Source of the DNA: Silvibacterium acidisoli
GTDB taxonomy: Bacteria > Acidobacteriota > Terriglobia > Terriglobales > Acidobacteriaceae
Assembly (NCBI GenBank): GCA_022870745.1
Contig: CP085323.1
Coordinates: forward strand, 3,348,001 to 3,412,000
Direction: 5' to 3'
Length of the DNA: 64,000 bases
In this document: positions 43,372-52,476 of the stretch, piece by piece
How the letters are laid out: the number at the start of each line of letters is the position of its first letter
How positions within the stretch are numbered: the first letter of the stretch is position 1
Made by a program: the position numbers and the translations under genes
Notes under the pieces: generated by a model
What the model saw: the letters and a program-made list of their open reading frames with translations, nothing else
Databases searched by the model: none
What the model was told of the DNA's origin: nothing

Positions 43372-45588
43372 TCAGCGCCAGCCGTCCACGATCATGATGC
43401 TGCTGCCTGAGCTCGAGCGGCGGGCGTGCAGGAGAGACTTCTTGTCCGAAGAGATAGATAAAATGTCGTTTACGGCCTGTGGAATCGATGCAATCTCCTC
43501 CCGTCTTCCGGAGTGGAGATCGAGCTTCGACAGCTCGGCCGAAGCCGAGCCGGAAGGCCGTGTCAGGTAGAGCAGGCTGTCCCTTGTCAGTCCCCAGCTA
43601 TGCCACAGGCCCGATCCAAGCGCGATCAGACGCCGGTCATCCTGAGGGTCGGCCAGTGACCGTATCCGGATCTCGGTGCTGTCCATATCGCCAACATAGA
43701 TAAGGTACTTCCCGTCCGCGGATTCTATTGCGTTGAAGCCTCCGTTGCTGGTGATCTGCGTTTCAGTGCCATCGGCGATGACATGCCGCCAGATCTGCCA
43801 GCTTCCGGTTCGATTAGAACTGAAATAGAGGGCTGCGCCGTCGGCTGACCAGTTCGGCACTACGTTCTCCGTATCGCTGCCGGTGGTCGTGGTGATGCGT
43901 CTGATGTTTCCTGTCTCCAGGTTGGCGACGTAGATATCCGCGTGTCCTCCGACGCGGGAATCGAAGGCGAGCGATTTGCCGTCCGGGGACCAGCAGGGGG
44001 AGCCTGTCATGGGGCCGCCGAAATGCGTGATCCTTCTGGGCTCGCTGCCGTCGCTGTGGGAGAGCCATATTTCATTGGACCCGGAACGGTCGCTGCGGAA
44101 GGCTACCTGTGTGCCATCCGGCGAATACACTGCGCTCGAGTCGAAGAAGTTCGATGCGATGAAGGGTTGGGACTCGTGACGGCCGGTGAGTGAAAGCTTC
44201 CACACGGAGACGTTGTTCGGAGAGTTTACATAGGCCATGCGATGGCCCGCCGGAGACACAGCCGGCGAAGAGGTGTGCGTGAGAGGGGTGGTGACTGCAA
44301 CCGGTACACCGCCATTGAGGGGAAGGCTCCAGATGCTTCCCTGGCTTGTGGCATGGGCTGACGAGAAGATGATGCGGTTCCCGTCCGCGCTCCAGGCGAG
44401 ACCGTCAATCGGATTGGACTGCGTCGTGATCTTCCGGACTGCTCCACCTGCTGATGGAATCAGGTAAATGTCGTCTGACCAGTCGCCCTCGGAGCGGCGA
44501 AAAGCGATCCATGCGCCGTCCGGCGAATACACGGCCTGGTCATCCAGGGCGCGAGCAGGCGGGTTGGTGAGGCGCACCCGCGCACCATTAGCGACGGAGA
44601 TAACCGTCAGTGTCGCGTTTCCGGTTTTTGTACAGTCGGTTGTGAGCAGGCTTTTTCCATCCGGAGACCATGACAGCGAAGGCATTCCATGGAAGGCATC
44701 GCTGGCATCGCAGATGGTGGCAATCCTGCGCGGTTGAGACGGTTCGCGACGATTTACAACCAGGACTTCAAAGGTCTGCGCGACGCTGCCGGTATGGAGA
44801 AATGCAATCCTGTCTCCGGTCGGCGACCAGGCGGGTGCGTAGTCATCACGGCCGGTATCGACCAGCAGGCTGCGGCGGTCTTCCGAGATGTTCTGCACAT
44901 AGATGCTCTGGTTCTGGTCCTTGCCCGAGTACCAGGTATAGGCCAGCTGCGATCCATCTGGAGAGAACGCGGGCTGAAGGAATAGGCCGGGCGTGCTGAT
45001 AAGCGGATGCGTAGTTGCCGCTGAAGGTGAGAAGTGCTCGGTGCTGGCTTTTATGCGCACGAGAAAGACCGCAAAGATGACGGCCATGGAAGCCATCGTC
45101 AAAGCCGCAAGCCACCGCCGCGGAACGCGGGTTCTTCGCGGTGACGCCACGGAAGGAATTTGTAACGGCTGTTCGACCGTTTCCGGTGGCAGAATCTCAA
45201 GCGCCTCATGCCCGGGCTCTGGAGGAACCGGCTCGATGTGCGCGATCGAATCCACCTGCAATGGCAGGCGTGAGACGGGAACGACGAAACGATAGCCAGC
45301 TTTCGGAACCGTCTCAATAAACGGAACGGCTTCGGCTGATTTCCCCAGCGCTTTGCGGATGTTGGCCACATGCACGCTCAGGTTTGCATCCTGAACGTAA
45401 CTGTCGGGCCAGACGCTTCGGATCAGGTAGTCCTTATCGAGCAACCGCCCAGCGTCCTTCACCATGATGACGAGCAGATCGAATGTCTTCGGCGGCAGCG
45501 TAACTAACGCGTGCCCCCTCCATATCCGGCGCTCCTTTACATCGAGGCGGAATTCTCCGAACGCAAAGATTTCATCACTGGTCTGCAC
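43372..45588 (-). CDS. CadC-like regulator: OmpR-type winged helix, one membrane helix, TolB-like beta-propeller
   Basis: 738 residues. The N-terminal ~105 residues form an OmpR/ToxR-type winged helix (FGEFRLDVKERRIWRG, LPPKTFDLLVIMV, YLIRSVWPDSYVQDANLSVHVANIRKALG, GYRFVVPV). A Pro/Glu-rich linker and one membrane helix (~158-180, LAALTMASMAVIFAVFLV) follow. The outside part is a propeller of PD40/WD40-like blades, each with a PDG-type turn (FSPDGSQLAYTW, WSPDGKSLLTTD, YSPDGTQVAFRSDRSGSNEIW). It is a one-component regulator thought to sense something outside the membrane and bind DNA inside. Start is GTG at 45588, the only one that gives the full winged helix. Its targets are unknown; it is flanked by the lipid genes and the phosphoesterase. 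Confidence 0.9.
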   Translation of the reverse strand: MQTSDEIFAFGEFRLDVKERRIWRGHALVTLPPKTFDLLVIMVKDAGRLLDKDYLIRSVWPDSYVQDANLSVHVANIRKALGKSAEAVPFIETVPKAGYRFVVPVSRLPLQVDSIAHIEPVPPEPGHEALEILPPETVEQPLQIPSVASPRRTRVPRRWLAALTMASMAVIFAVFLVRIKASTEHFSPSAATTHPLISTPGLFLQPAFSPDGSQLAYTWYSGKDQNQSIYVQNISEDRRSLLVDTGRDDYAPAWSPTGDRIAFLHTGSVAQTFEVLVVNRREPSQPRRIATICDASDAFHGMPSLSWSPDGKSLLTTDCTKTGNATLTVISVANGARVRLTNPPARALDDQAVYSPDGAWIAFRRSEGDWSDDIYLIPSAGGAVRKITTQSNPIDGLAWSADGNRIIFSSAHATSQGSIWSLPLNGGVPVAVTTPLTHTSSPAVSPAGHRMAYVNSPNNVSVWKLSLTGRHESQPFIASNFFDSSAVYSPDGTQVAFRSDRSGSNEIWLSHSDGSEPRRITHFGGPMTGSPCWSPDGKSLAFDSRVGGHADIYVANLETGNIRRITTTTGSDTENVVPNWSADGAALYFSSNRTGSWQIWRHVIADGTETQITSNGGFNAIESADGKYLIYVGDMDSTEIRIRSLADPQDDRRLIALGSGLWHSWGLTRDSLLYLTRPSGSASAELSKLDLHSGRREEIASIPQAVNDILSISSDKKSLLHARRSSSGSSIMIVDGWR

Positions 45589-45868
45589 AGCACAGATCTG
45601 TTTCGCCCCCTGCTCATGATGTCGTCAGGCTATTCAACTGTCAGGCGCGAGTCTTGTTTTGAGCATAGATGGTGAGCATCACAGGAGCGTTAAAAGCTGT
45701 ATGCCTTTGACTCTTCGTTGTCCATCGCCTCTGTTTGGAAATCATTTGGAGCTTATTTGGAGCGCTTTTATGCGTTGGTCGGAGAGCGAACGTAGAGTCA
45801 GGCTCGTAGGTACCGAGTCCTTCTGGATGGAAGACCCGCGACCTGTGTGAATTCTTCACCGAGGCCCA

Positions 45869-46840
45869 ATGCAGATGCTCCGTAGAAACTTCCTGCGAAA
45901 TGCTCTTGTGGCGGCTGCCGCTCCCGCTGCCACTCCGCTGCTCTATGCGGCGGCGAGCACAGAGCAGCAACGAATGATCCAACCGCCTGTTCCACAGCAG
46001 CTAATTCCAAAGACAGACCCGAACCGCGATTTCGACTTCGTTTTCTTCACCGATGCACATCTTGAACCGGAGCTTGGCGCCGCAGCCGGAACGGCAAAGT
46101 GTTTCAACCAGATTAATGAAGCGCACCCCGAGTTTTGCATCGCGGGTGGCGACCAGGTGTTTGACGTTTGCGAGCAGGATCTGACGCGGGCGCGATCCTT
46201 ATTTAGTCTGTATCGCCAAACTGAATCGGAGCTGGCGTGCAAGGTTTACCACACCATCGGCAATCACGACGTTATGGGTATCAACCAGAAGAGTCCCATT
46301 GAGCCGGGGGATTTGGAGTACGGAAAGAAACTTTACGAGGATAACTTCGGCAAGCGTTACTACTCGTTCGATTACAAGGGCTGGCACTTCGTGGTGCTCG
46401 ATTCCATTGGCATCGAGTATTACAAAATCTTCACTCCGCATTTCGATGGCGAGCAGATTCGCTGGCTCGAGAATGACCTGGCATTTGTAGGTACGGAGCG
46501 CCCGGTGATTGTAGTGACCCATGTGCCGATCGCCTCGGTGATCGGATCGCTCTCTTCGGATGGAGCCGCGGGCCTGCTTGTTCACAATGCCTACACCGTT
46601 CACTCCATGCTCTCCCGGTACAACGTGAAGCTGGTGTTACAGGGACATCTGCATGTGTGGGAGAAGTCGCAATACCACGGCGTGGACTATGTGATTGGCG
46701 GAGCTGTTTGCGGTTTCTGGTGGAAAGGAAAGATGGAAGACGGGAGCTCCGAAGGTTACACGCTATGCCAGGTTCGCGGAGAACAGGTTTTTACATCCTA
46801 TGTGACCTATCCGTGGGTCCCAGCCGACCACCAAAGTTGA
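45869..46840 (+). CDS. Metallophosphoesterase (calcineurin-like), TAT-exported
   Basis: 323 residues. N-terminus LRRNFLRNALVAAAAP is a twin-arginine-like signal. The calcineurin motifs are complete: FTDAHLEP (D-x-H), AGGDQVFD, TIGNHDVMG (GNHD), VVTHVPI and LQGHLHVWE, so a two-metal phosphodiesterase/phosphatase. Start ATG 45869 has GAGG close upstream; ATG 45875 is an alternative with better spacing. It is followed after 78 bases, without a terminator, by a TonB receptor, so they are probably an operon. That suggests release of phosphate or phosphodiester groups from the imported ligand, or recovery of phosphorus from it. Substrate unknown. Confidence 0.9.
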   Translation: MQMLRRNFLRNALVAAAAPAATPLLYAAASTEQQRMIQPPVPQQLIPKTDPNRDFDFVFFTDAHLEPELGAAAGTAKCFNQINEAHPEFCIAGGDQVFDVCEQDLTRARSLFSLYRQTESELACKVYHTIGNHDVMGINQKSPIEPGDLEYGKKLYEDNFGKRYYSFDYKGWHFVVLDSIGIEYYKIFTPHFDGEQIRWLENDLAFVGTERPVIVVTHVPIASVIGSLSSDGAAGLLVHNAYTVHSMLSRYNVKLVLQGHLHVWEKSQYHGVDYVIGGAVCGFWWKGKMEDGSSEGYTLCQVRGEQVFTSYVTYPWVPADHQS

Positions 46841-46918
46841 CAACTTACCCAGATCGCGTCACTGGAGGCCTCCGTGACAAACCTACAACTTTCTCCAACG
46901 TTTATGGAAGGTAAGTCC

Positions 46919-49900
46919 ATGCCAATCCCTGCTCTCACTCGTGCTCTGCGGCGCGCCTGGGGTATTCGCCTTGCGCTCGGCGTCGTAATGGTCTGCTCGT
47001 TTCTTACCGGGCTGGCCCAGACCACCAGCAAAATTACAGGCACTGTTACCGATTCGTCCGGCGCGATCGTGCGCGGTGCGCTGGTAACGATCGAGAACAC
47101 TGCGACCCAGGTGACTTCGGAGACGAAGACAAATGATGCCGGCTCCTATCTCGTTGCCGACACGTTGCCCGGCACCTATCGCATTACCGTGCGTATGAAT
47201 GGTTTCGTCACGCGCATTATCGACGATGTCCACGTGGACGTGAGCAAGGACACGCGCGAGGATGCACAGCTCAGTCCCGGTTCCGACGCTCAGAGCGTCG
47301 TCGTCGATTCGCCGGCCATTAGTATGGATACGACACAGCCGCAGCTCGGCACCATTGTCGAGAGCAAGATCACGCAGGAGATTCCGGTGCTGATCGGCGG
47401 CGGCCCGGGCAACCAGGGACCGCACGACCGCCAGATCGACGACTATCTCTTCCTCACTCCGGGAGTCACCGGCGGCGAATGGAGCCACCGCATCGACGGC
47501 GGAACGGACTACGAAGATACCGTGATGTTCAACGGCGTAGTTGCAGTGCAATCGGAAACGCAGGGCTACCAATCGAACATTAATCCTCCGTTCGAGATGG
47601 TGAACGAAATCCAGGTGCTGACTTCAAGCTTTAGCGCGCAGTACGGGCTTGGCCAGGGCGTTGCTTCCTATCAGTTCGCTTCCGGCACAGACAAGCTGCA
47701 CGGCGACGGCTTCGAGGTTCTTCGCAATACCATGTTCAACGCCGCGGGGGCGAACCCCGGCTTCAACGCGGAGGGTATCAAGGATCCCGCCCCCGCAATT
47801 CATGAAGACAACTTCGGGTTCTCGCTTGGCGGTCCTGTAATGCTGCCCAAACTTTACGATGGGCGGCAGCACAAAACCTTCTTCCACTTCAGCGCAGACT
47901 GGTTCCGGCTGAACCAGCAGGACACCGGCACGATGACGGTGCCCAGCGTTGCCCAGGTCGGTGGCGATTTCAGCTCGCTGCTTTCCGGATCCACGCCGCA
48001 AACCATCTATGTACCGCAGGGCTTTGTCGCCCCCACGGGTTGCAGCGCGCCCGCTCCGGGACAGCCCTGGCCGGGCAATGTGATTCCTAAAGGCTGCTTC
48101 AGCAAGACCTCCGCAAGCCTGCTTTCGCTGATCCCCGCGCCGAGCCTTCCGGGGCAGTCAAATAACGTCAGCTCGTCCATTGGCACGCTGCCTACACGCC
48201 AGACCAACTGGGGCTTCTCGATCGACCACAACCTGAGCGACACGCAGAAAGTCCACGTGAGCTTCTGGCGCGACAAGTACAACTACACCTTCTGCTGCAG
48301 CAACAACGCGCACTTCGGCAATGCGCTTGGCGGCGCTACGACTGAGCCTCGCCTGGGCACCGGACTGTTCGTCACTTACTCCAAGGTGTTCTCACCCAAC
48401 CTGATCATGACCGCCGGCTTTGGCGGCATGGGTGAAATCAACAACGGCTTCAACAAATTCATGGGCGTGAGCCTCGGCTCGGTCGAGGGCGGCACCGTTC
48501 TGCCGACCATCAGCTTCAACCAGAATGGCTTGCCGAACGCTCCTACCACCTGGGGCAACAGTACAGCAGGCAGCACCAGTGCCGTAAATCGCAAGCTCGG
48601 CCTGAGCTTCGACAACAACTGGCTCTGGACGCGTGGCAGCCACACTCTCAATATCGGTTGGGAACTGCGCCGCGCAGCACAGGACGACGACGAGTGCCCC
48701 ACCTGCGGCGGCTCGTTCAGCTTCAGCAATCGTACGACTGCGAATCCTGGGGACATCGCCGATACGGGCAATGCCTTTGCAAGCTTCCTGCTCGGTGACG
48801 CGGATTCGGCATATCGCCGTTTGACCGAGGAGAACAAGCTGCGCAATTTCTATGTCGGCTCCTACATTCAGGACGACTGGAAGGTAACGCCGCGCCTTAC
48901 CATCAACGCCGGCCTGCGTTGGGACATCATGGTTCCGTTCACGGAACAACGTAACAACGTCGTCTACTTCGATCCGACGATTGCCAACTCCGATGCCGTT
49001 ACACCGAGTGGAACGCAGCTGATGGGAGCGGCGAACAAACTCGGCATCTCCGGCTACGACCGCGCCGTCACCTCCTTCAAGCATGTTGACCCGCGCTTTG
49101 GCTTTGCCTACCAGGTCAACTCCAAGACAGTTGTCTCCGCGGGCTTCTCCATCAACCATCTCAACGGCGGCGCTTACGACTTCGGCAACAATAAGCTGAG
49201 CCTGCAGTACGGTACGCTGCTGGACGGCATCGAGCAGGTAAACTCGAACGGCTCAAACATTCCCGGCTACGGCTCGTGGGATGCAACTCCGCTCGCGTTG
49301 CCTGGTAGCACCGCGTTCAGCTCGACAGGGTTCAACGGGACCGGCGTGCTGCACCAGTTTGAGAAGGATCCCGGCAAGTATCCATACGGTGAATACTGGA
49401 ACTTCGGTGTACAGCGTGAACTGCCCAACGACATGCTCTTCTCGATCGCCTATGTCGGCAATCGCGGCCTGCACCTGCCGTCGATGGTCAACCCCATCAA
49501 CCAGACGAACCCCAAGTATCTGACGCAGTTCTGCGCCAGTGGAAGTCTGAGCGATCCCAACTGCGCGATGTCTCCGGATTCATCGAACTTCGCATGGACG
49601 AGCGCGCTGGCGCAGAAGGATCTTGCTTCGGCTGGATTCGGTGTCTGCCCTGCAGGCACTCCGAGCGCCGGATTCTATGCGCCGTATTGTAACTTCATGA
49701 GCGACTACGGTGCGAACGCTGGCCTTTCGCAGGCGCTGCTGCCTTACCCGCAGTACAACGCTTCGGAGTCCTGCGGAGGCATCTGCAACCCGTTCGATCT
49801 GACGGGCCTGTCTTCCTACAACGGATTGCAGACCTCGCTGCTGAAGCGCTATACCAATGGCCTGTCGGTGCTTGCCAACTACACCTACTCGAAGAGCATG

Positions 49901-50575
49901 TCCAACACCGACAGCGGCTTTGCTTACGCAAACTACGGATCGCTGAACAAATACAACCAGCGTGCGGAGTGGGCGGTTGGCGCGGCCGATCAGACGAACA
50001 TGACCAATCTCGCTCTCGTCTACGAACTGCCTTTCGGTCCGGGTAAGCACCTTCTCAACCAGGGGGGCTATCTTGGAAAAAATCTGTGGGGCGGATGGCA
50101 GGTCAGCGGAGCCTTCCAGTATGCAACCGGTACGCCGCTGACGGTATTCACCAGCAGCAGCGATCCTCTGCTCAATGGATTCAACCGCGCCAACTATGAC
50201 CCCAGCGTGCCGCTGCACGTAAATTACAACAACTACTACAAAGGGCTCCCGGTCTATAACGTGAAGGCGTTCTCCGACCCTGGCTTCGCTCCGGGAAATT
50301 CCTCCCGCAACCTCACGCAGCTTCGCACGCCATTCGGCTCTAACGAAAACCTCGCGCTCGCAAAGCGTTTTTACGCTGGCGAACACGTGGACATGGAATT
50401 TCGAATGGAGTTCTTCAACGTGCTTAACCGCATGCAGGTCTGCTCGCCGAATACAACGGTATCGGCTGGAACCGATAACTTCGGTTACGTTCAGCCGAAC
50501 GGAAGTGGCGGCAGCAGTCCTTGCCAGGGCAACACGCCCCGCCAGGGACAGGCCTACTTCAAAATATCCTTCTAA
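46919..50575 (+). CDS. TonB-dependent receptor, Oar-like, with divergent plug
   Basis: 1,218 residues from ATG 46919, preceded by GGAAGG at 46906-46911; GTG 46874 with GGAGG is a possible longer start but adds 15 residues before the signal peptide (LALGVVMVCSFLTGLAQ). The beta-sandwich SKITGTVTDSSGAIVRGA is normal. The plug lacks the PLNGR motif of the other four receptors and has EIPVLIGGGPGNQGPHDRQIDDYLFLTPG and MFNGVVAVQSETQ instead. The barrel contains paired Cys (FCCSN, ECPTCGG) and ends KISF. It follows a metallophosphoesterase in a probable operon and is ended by a hairpin at 50583-50612. The different plug may mean a different ligand or TonB partner. Confidence 0.92.
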   Translation: MPIPALTRALRRAWGIRLALGVVMVCSFLTGLAQTTSKITGTVTDSSGAIVRGALVTIENTATQVTSETKTNDAGSYLVADTLPGTYRITVRMNGFVTRIIDDVHVDVSKDTREDAQLSPGSDAQSVVVDSPAISMDTTQPQLGTIVESKITQEIPVLIGGGPGNQGPHDRQIDDYLFLTPGVTGGEWSHRIDGGTDYEDTVMFNGVVAVQSETQGYQSNINPPFEMVNEIQVLTSSFSAQYGLGQGVASYQFASGTDKLHGDGFEVLRNTMFNAAGANPGFNAEGIKDPAPAIHEDNFGFSLGGPVMLPKLYDGRQHKTFFHFSADWFRLNQQDTGTMTVPSVAQVGGDFSSLLSGSTPQTIYVPQGFVAPTGCSAPAPGQPWPGNVIPKGCFSKTSASLLSLIPAPSLPGQSNNVSSSIGTLPTRQTNWGFSIDHNLSDTQKVHVSFWRDKYNYTFCCSNNAHFGNALGGATTEPRLGTGLFVTYSKVFSPNLIMTAGFGGMGEINNGFNKFMGVSLGSVEGGTVLPTISFNQNGLPNAPTTWGNSTAGSTSAVNRKLGLSFDNNWLWTRGSHTLNIGWELRRAAQDDDECPTCGGSFSFSNRTTANPGDIADTGNAFASFLLGDADSAYRRLTEENKLRNFYVGSYIQDDWKVTPRLTINAGLRWDIMVPFTEQRNNVVYFDPTIANSDAVTPSGTQLMGAANKLGISGYDRAVTSFKHVDPRFGFAYQVNSKTVVSAGFSINHLNGGAYDFGNNKLSLQYGTLLDGIEQVNSNGSNIPGYGSWDATPLALPGSTAFSSTGFNGTGVLHQFEKDPGKYPYGEYWNFGVQRELPNDMLFSIAYVGNRGLHLPSMVNPINQTNPKYLTQFCASGSLSDPNCAMSPDSSNFAWTSALAQKDLASAGFGVCPAGTPSAGFYAPYCNFMSDYGANAGLSQALLPYPQYNASESCGGICNPFDLTGLSSYNGLQTSLLKRYTNGLSVLANYTYSKSMSNTDSGFAYANYGSLNKYNQRAEWAVGAADQTNMTNLALVYELPFGPGKHLLNQGGYLGKNLWGGWQVSGAFQYATGTPLTVFTSSSDPLLNGFNRANYDPSVPLHVNYNNYYKGLPVYNVKAFSDPGFAPGNSSRNLTQLRTPFGSNENLALAKRFYAGEHVDMEFRMEFFNVLNRMQVCSPNTTVSAGTDNFGYVQPNGSGGSSPCQGNTPRQGQAYFKISF

Positions 50576-50582
50576 CCTGAAT

Positions 50583-50612
50583 GGCAGAGGCGGTCCATAT
50601 GACGCCTCTGCC
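50583..50612. terminator. Bidirectional terminator-like hairpin between convergent genes
   Basis: GGCAGAGGCG (50583-50592) pairs perfectly with CGCCTCTGCC (50603-50612) across a 10-base loop, 7 bases after the TonB receptor stop and 10 bases from the end of the convergent methyltransferase-fold gene. The following sequence is only moderately T-rich. Confidence 0.7.
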
Positions 50613-50622
50613 GTCTTCCGGC

Positions 50623-51396
50623 TTAACCCACCGGCGCTACCGCTTTAGTCATCTCGTACTTCTTTTCAAACTCAGTCAGCTTATCCGCAAGAAACGCGGA
50701 TGATTCCTCGCACGGCCACATCAGGCTGCCTTTGCAGGCAAAGATAACGCTGTTTCCATCGTGGTTGGATGACCGCGATACTTTTCCACCGAAGCTCTCA
50801 CGAATTCTCGCGACAACCGCCTCCTCGTCCGCAGCGCATAGATTCACAACCAGCAATCCCTCTGCTGATAGCGCACGGTGGCAGCTGTCGTAAAAGGATT
50901 GCGAAGAGAGATCCTCAGGGAGGCTGTCTACGCTGAAGGCGTCGACCAGCAGCACGTCCACCTTGTTCTTCTGCTTCGCTATGAATTTTGCGCCGTCTGC
51001 GCAAAGCACCTTGAACCTGTGGTCATCCGGTGGGATATGGAACTTGTCCCGCAAGGCGATGACATGAGGGTTGATCTCAACTACGGTCAGTGCAGTCCTG
51101 GGGTGATGGCGATGACACCACTTCGCGAGCGATCCTCCGCCGAGACCGATTATCACGATGTTGCCTGCGTCCGGCTTGAGTAAATCGAACAACATCATGG
51201 CGCGCGTGTAGGAGAGCGCCAGAAAGTCCGGCCTTTCAGCGATCATCTGGCTCTGCACATACTCAGATTCAAAGTGCAGCGTTACCACGCCGGCTTCTTC
51301 CGAAATGACGGGAATAGGGAACGAGATATCTTTCTTGTTATTCGTCCAGAACTTCTTTTTCTTCGAAGCTGCAGGTGTGCTGGGATCTGTTCTCAT
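50623..51396 (-). CDS. Spermidine-synthase-like SAM-binding-fold protein
   Basis: 257 residues. The Rossmann core shows VIIGLGGGSLAKW (motif I), LTVVEINPHVIALRD, VLCADGAKFIAKQKNKVDVLLVDAFSVDSLPEDL and QSFYDSCHRALSAEGLLVVNL, the arrangement of polyamine synthases and related proteins. The usual N-terminal small domain is short, and the aminopropyl-donor/putrescine residues cannot be judged by eye, so a true spermidine synthase is not certain; many bacterial homologs of this size are of unknown role. It is on the same strand as the small membrane protein and MarR gene, 68 bases downstream, and may be the last gene of that unit. Confidence 0.8.
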   Translation of the reverse strand: MRTDPSTPAASKKKKFWTNNKKDISFPIPVISEEAGVVTLHFESEYVQSQMIAERPDFLALSYTRAMMLFDLLKPDAGNIVIIGLGGGSLAKWCHRHHPRTALTVVEINPHVIALRDKFHIPPDDHRFKVLCADGAKFIAKQKNKVDVLLVDAFSVDSLPEDLSSQSFYDSCHRALSAEGLLVVNLCAADEEAVVARIRESFGGKVSRSSNHDGNSVIFACKGSLMWPCEESSAFLADKLTEFEKKYEMTKAVAPVG

Positions 51397-51464
51397 GTTC
51401 AGTCCTATGGTAATCCCATTACCAGACCGGACACGTAAGTGTGAAATAGTTTGGCCTCAAGCCT

Positions 51465-51794
51465 TCATGAACGTGTTGGAGCGTTGCCTCCGTGGAACTG
51501 ACCAAAATGCCGCGAGGACTGCAATCCGATCAGCAGCGCGCCCAATCCGAATACTAGTGCGTGACTAAAATTCCGCGGGTCGAAAGCTCCGACATGCAAC
51601 GTCAGCAGGTATGCCAGGACCGCATTGAAGAGTCCCCAGATGACGTTGACCGTTGAAGAAGAGAGACCCTTGCCGGGCGGCTTGGCGAAAGGGCTCTGAA
51701 AAGGCCGCCCCATCATGCCGGCTACGGTATGCGGAATGGCATTCGCTGCAAAGAGCCCACCGAAGAAGTACGACACGAGCGCAAGCCAGTTCAT
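51465..51794 (-). CDS. Small integral membrane protein, unknown function
   Basis: 109 residues with three hydrophobic segments (about 2-22, 45-65 and 75-95: WLALVSYFFGGLFAANAIPH, VIWGLFNAVLAYLLTL, ALVFGLGALLIGL). Start ATG 51794 has AAAGGAG eight bases upstream; the frame continues to a TTG at 51836 that overlaps the MarR stop (TTGA), but the good ribosome binding site decides for the shorter form. A conserved-looking PFQSPFAKPPGKG loop sits between helices 1 and 2. It is downstream of a MarR gene in a probable operon, so it may be the regulated product, for example a stress or efflux-related membrane protein. No family was recognised. Confidence 0.75.
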   Translation of the reverse strand: MNWLALVSYFFGGLFAANAIPHTVAGMMGRPFQSPFAKPPGKGLSSSTVNVIWGLFNAVLAYLLTLHVGAFDPRNFSHALVFGLGALLIGLQSSRHFGQFHGGNAPTRS

Positions 51795-51832
51795 TTCTTT
51801 CACTCCTTTGTCCCCCGGATATGGAAGACAGG

Positions 51833-52282
51833 TCAATCCTCGACGAGCCGCGCCAGCAGTTCGAGTGCGGAACGCAACCGTTCCTGCTCGCGGATCGAGA
51901 GTTTCTCAGTGATGTTCCGTGTGAGCCAATCCTGCTTGGCAGCCCTGCTTTCACGGAGCCACTTCAGGCATTTCGGTGTGAGGGACATGAGGGTCTGCCG
52001 CCCATCGCGGGGGTCGCGAGCACCTTGGATAAGACCCGCTTCTTGCAGTGGACCTATGGCGGCGCTCATCGACTGGTGCCGAACGCCGTCCGCGCGCGCA
52101 AGGGAGGCGATTGTAGCTGGGCCATCCTTTTCAAGGCGCAATAGGATGTCGACCTGAGACGGAGTGAAATCGTTCTTCCCGCCCTGGTCTCGCAGGCGCC
52201 GTCTCAGTTTCCCCGCGATCGCACGGATATCCGAAGCCAGCGTTGGCGCCAGTTCGGATTCAGAACGCAGCAGTTTGTCCAC
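51833..52282 (-). CDS. MarR-family transcriptional regulator
   Basis: 149 residues, the normal length. Helix-rich N-terminus, then the winged helix: FTPSQVDILLRLEKDGPATIASLARADGVRHQSMSAAIGPLQEAGLI contains the recognition helix (broken here as TPSQVDILLRL, LARADGVRHQSMS and LQEAGLI), followed by the wing DPRDGRQTLMSLT. MarR proteins dimerise, bind palindromes and release on binding phenolic or oxidising small molecules. A perfect CTGTACA-N7-TGTACAG inverted repeat 30 bases upstream of its start is a convincing operator and implies autorepression of this gene and the small membrane protein behind it. The inducer is unknown. Confidence 0.92.
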   Translation of the reverse strand: MDKLLRSESELAPTLASDIRAIAGKLRRRLRDQGGKNDFTPSQVDILLRLEKDGPATIASLARADGVRHQSMSAAIGPLQEAGLIQGARDPRDGRQTLMSLTPKCLKWLRESRAAKQDWLTRNITEKLSIREQERLRSALELLARLVED

Positions 52283-52311
52283 ACGTGAAGTATGTCATAT
52301 ATGCAGTTAAT

Positions 52312-52332
52312 CTGTACAGTTTAAATGTACAG
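52312..52332. promoter_or_regulatory. MarR operator candidate, CTGTACA-N7-TGTACAG
   Basis: CTGTACA (52312-52318), spacer GTTTAAA, TGTACAG (52326-52332): a perfect inverted repeat of 7-bp arms, 30 bases upstream of the MarR start. Size and position fit MarR dimer sites. Confidence 0.65.
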
Positions 52333-52476
52333 CACCTCAGTTTCTCATTTGATAATGTTCCACAATTATGGGTATAACCATAAAAAAGAAGGCCCGATTG
52401 TTAGCGCGCATCTGGATATCCCTCCGCTCTAGACGGTGCGTGCTCTGCCCTCGGGTGCCGAAAGGACGTATTGCGG

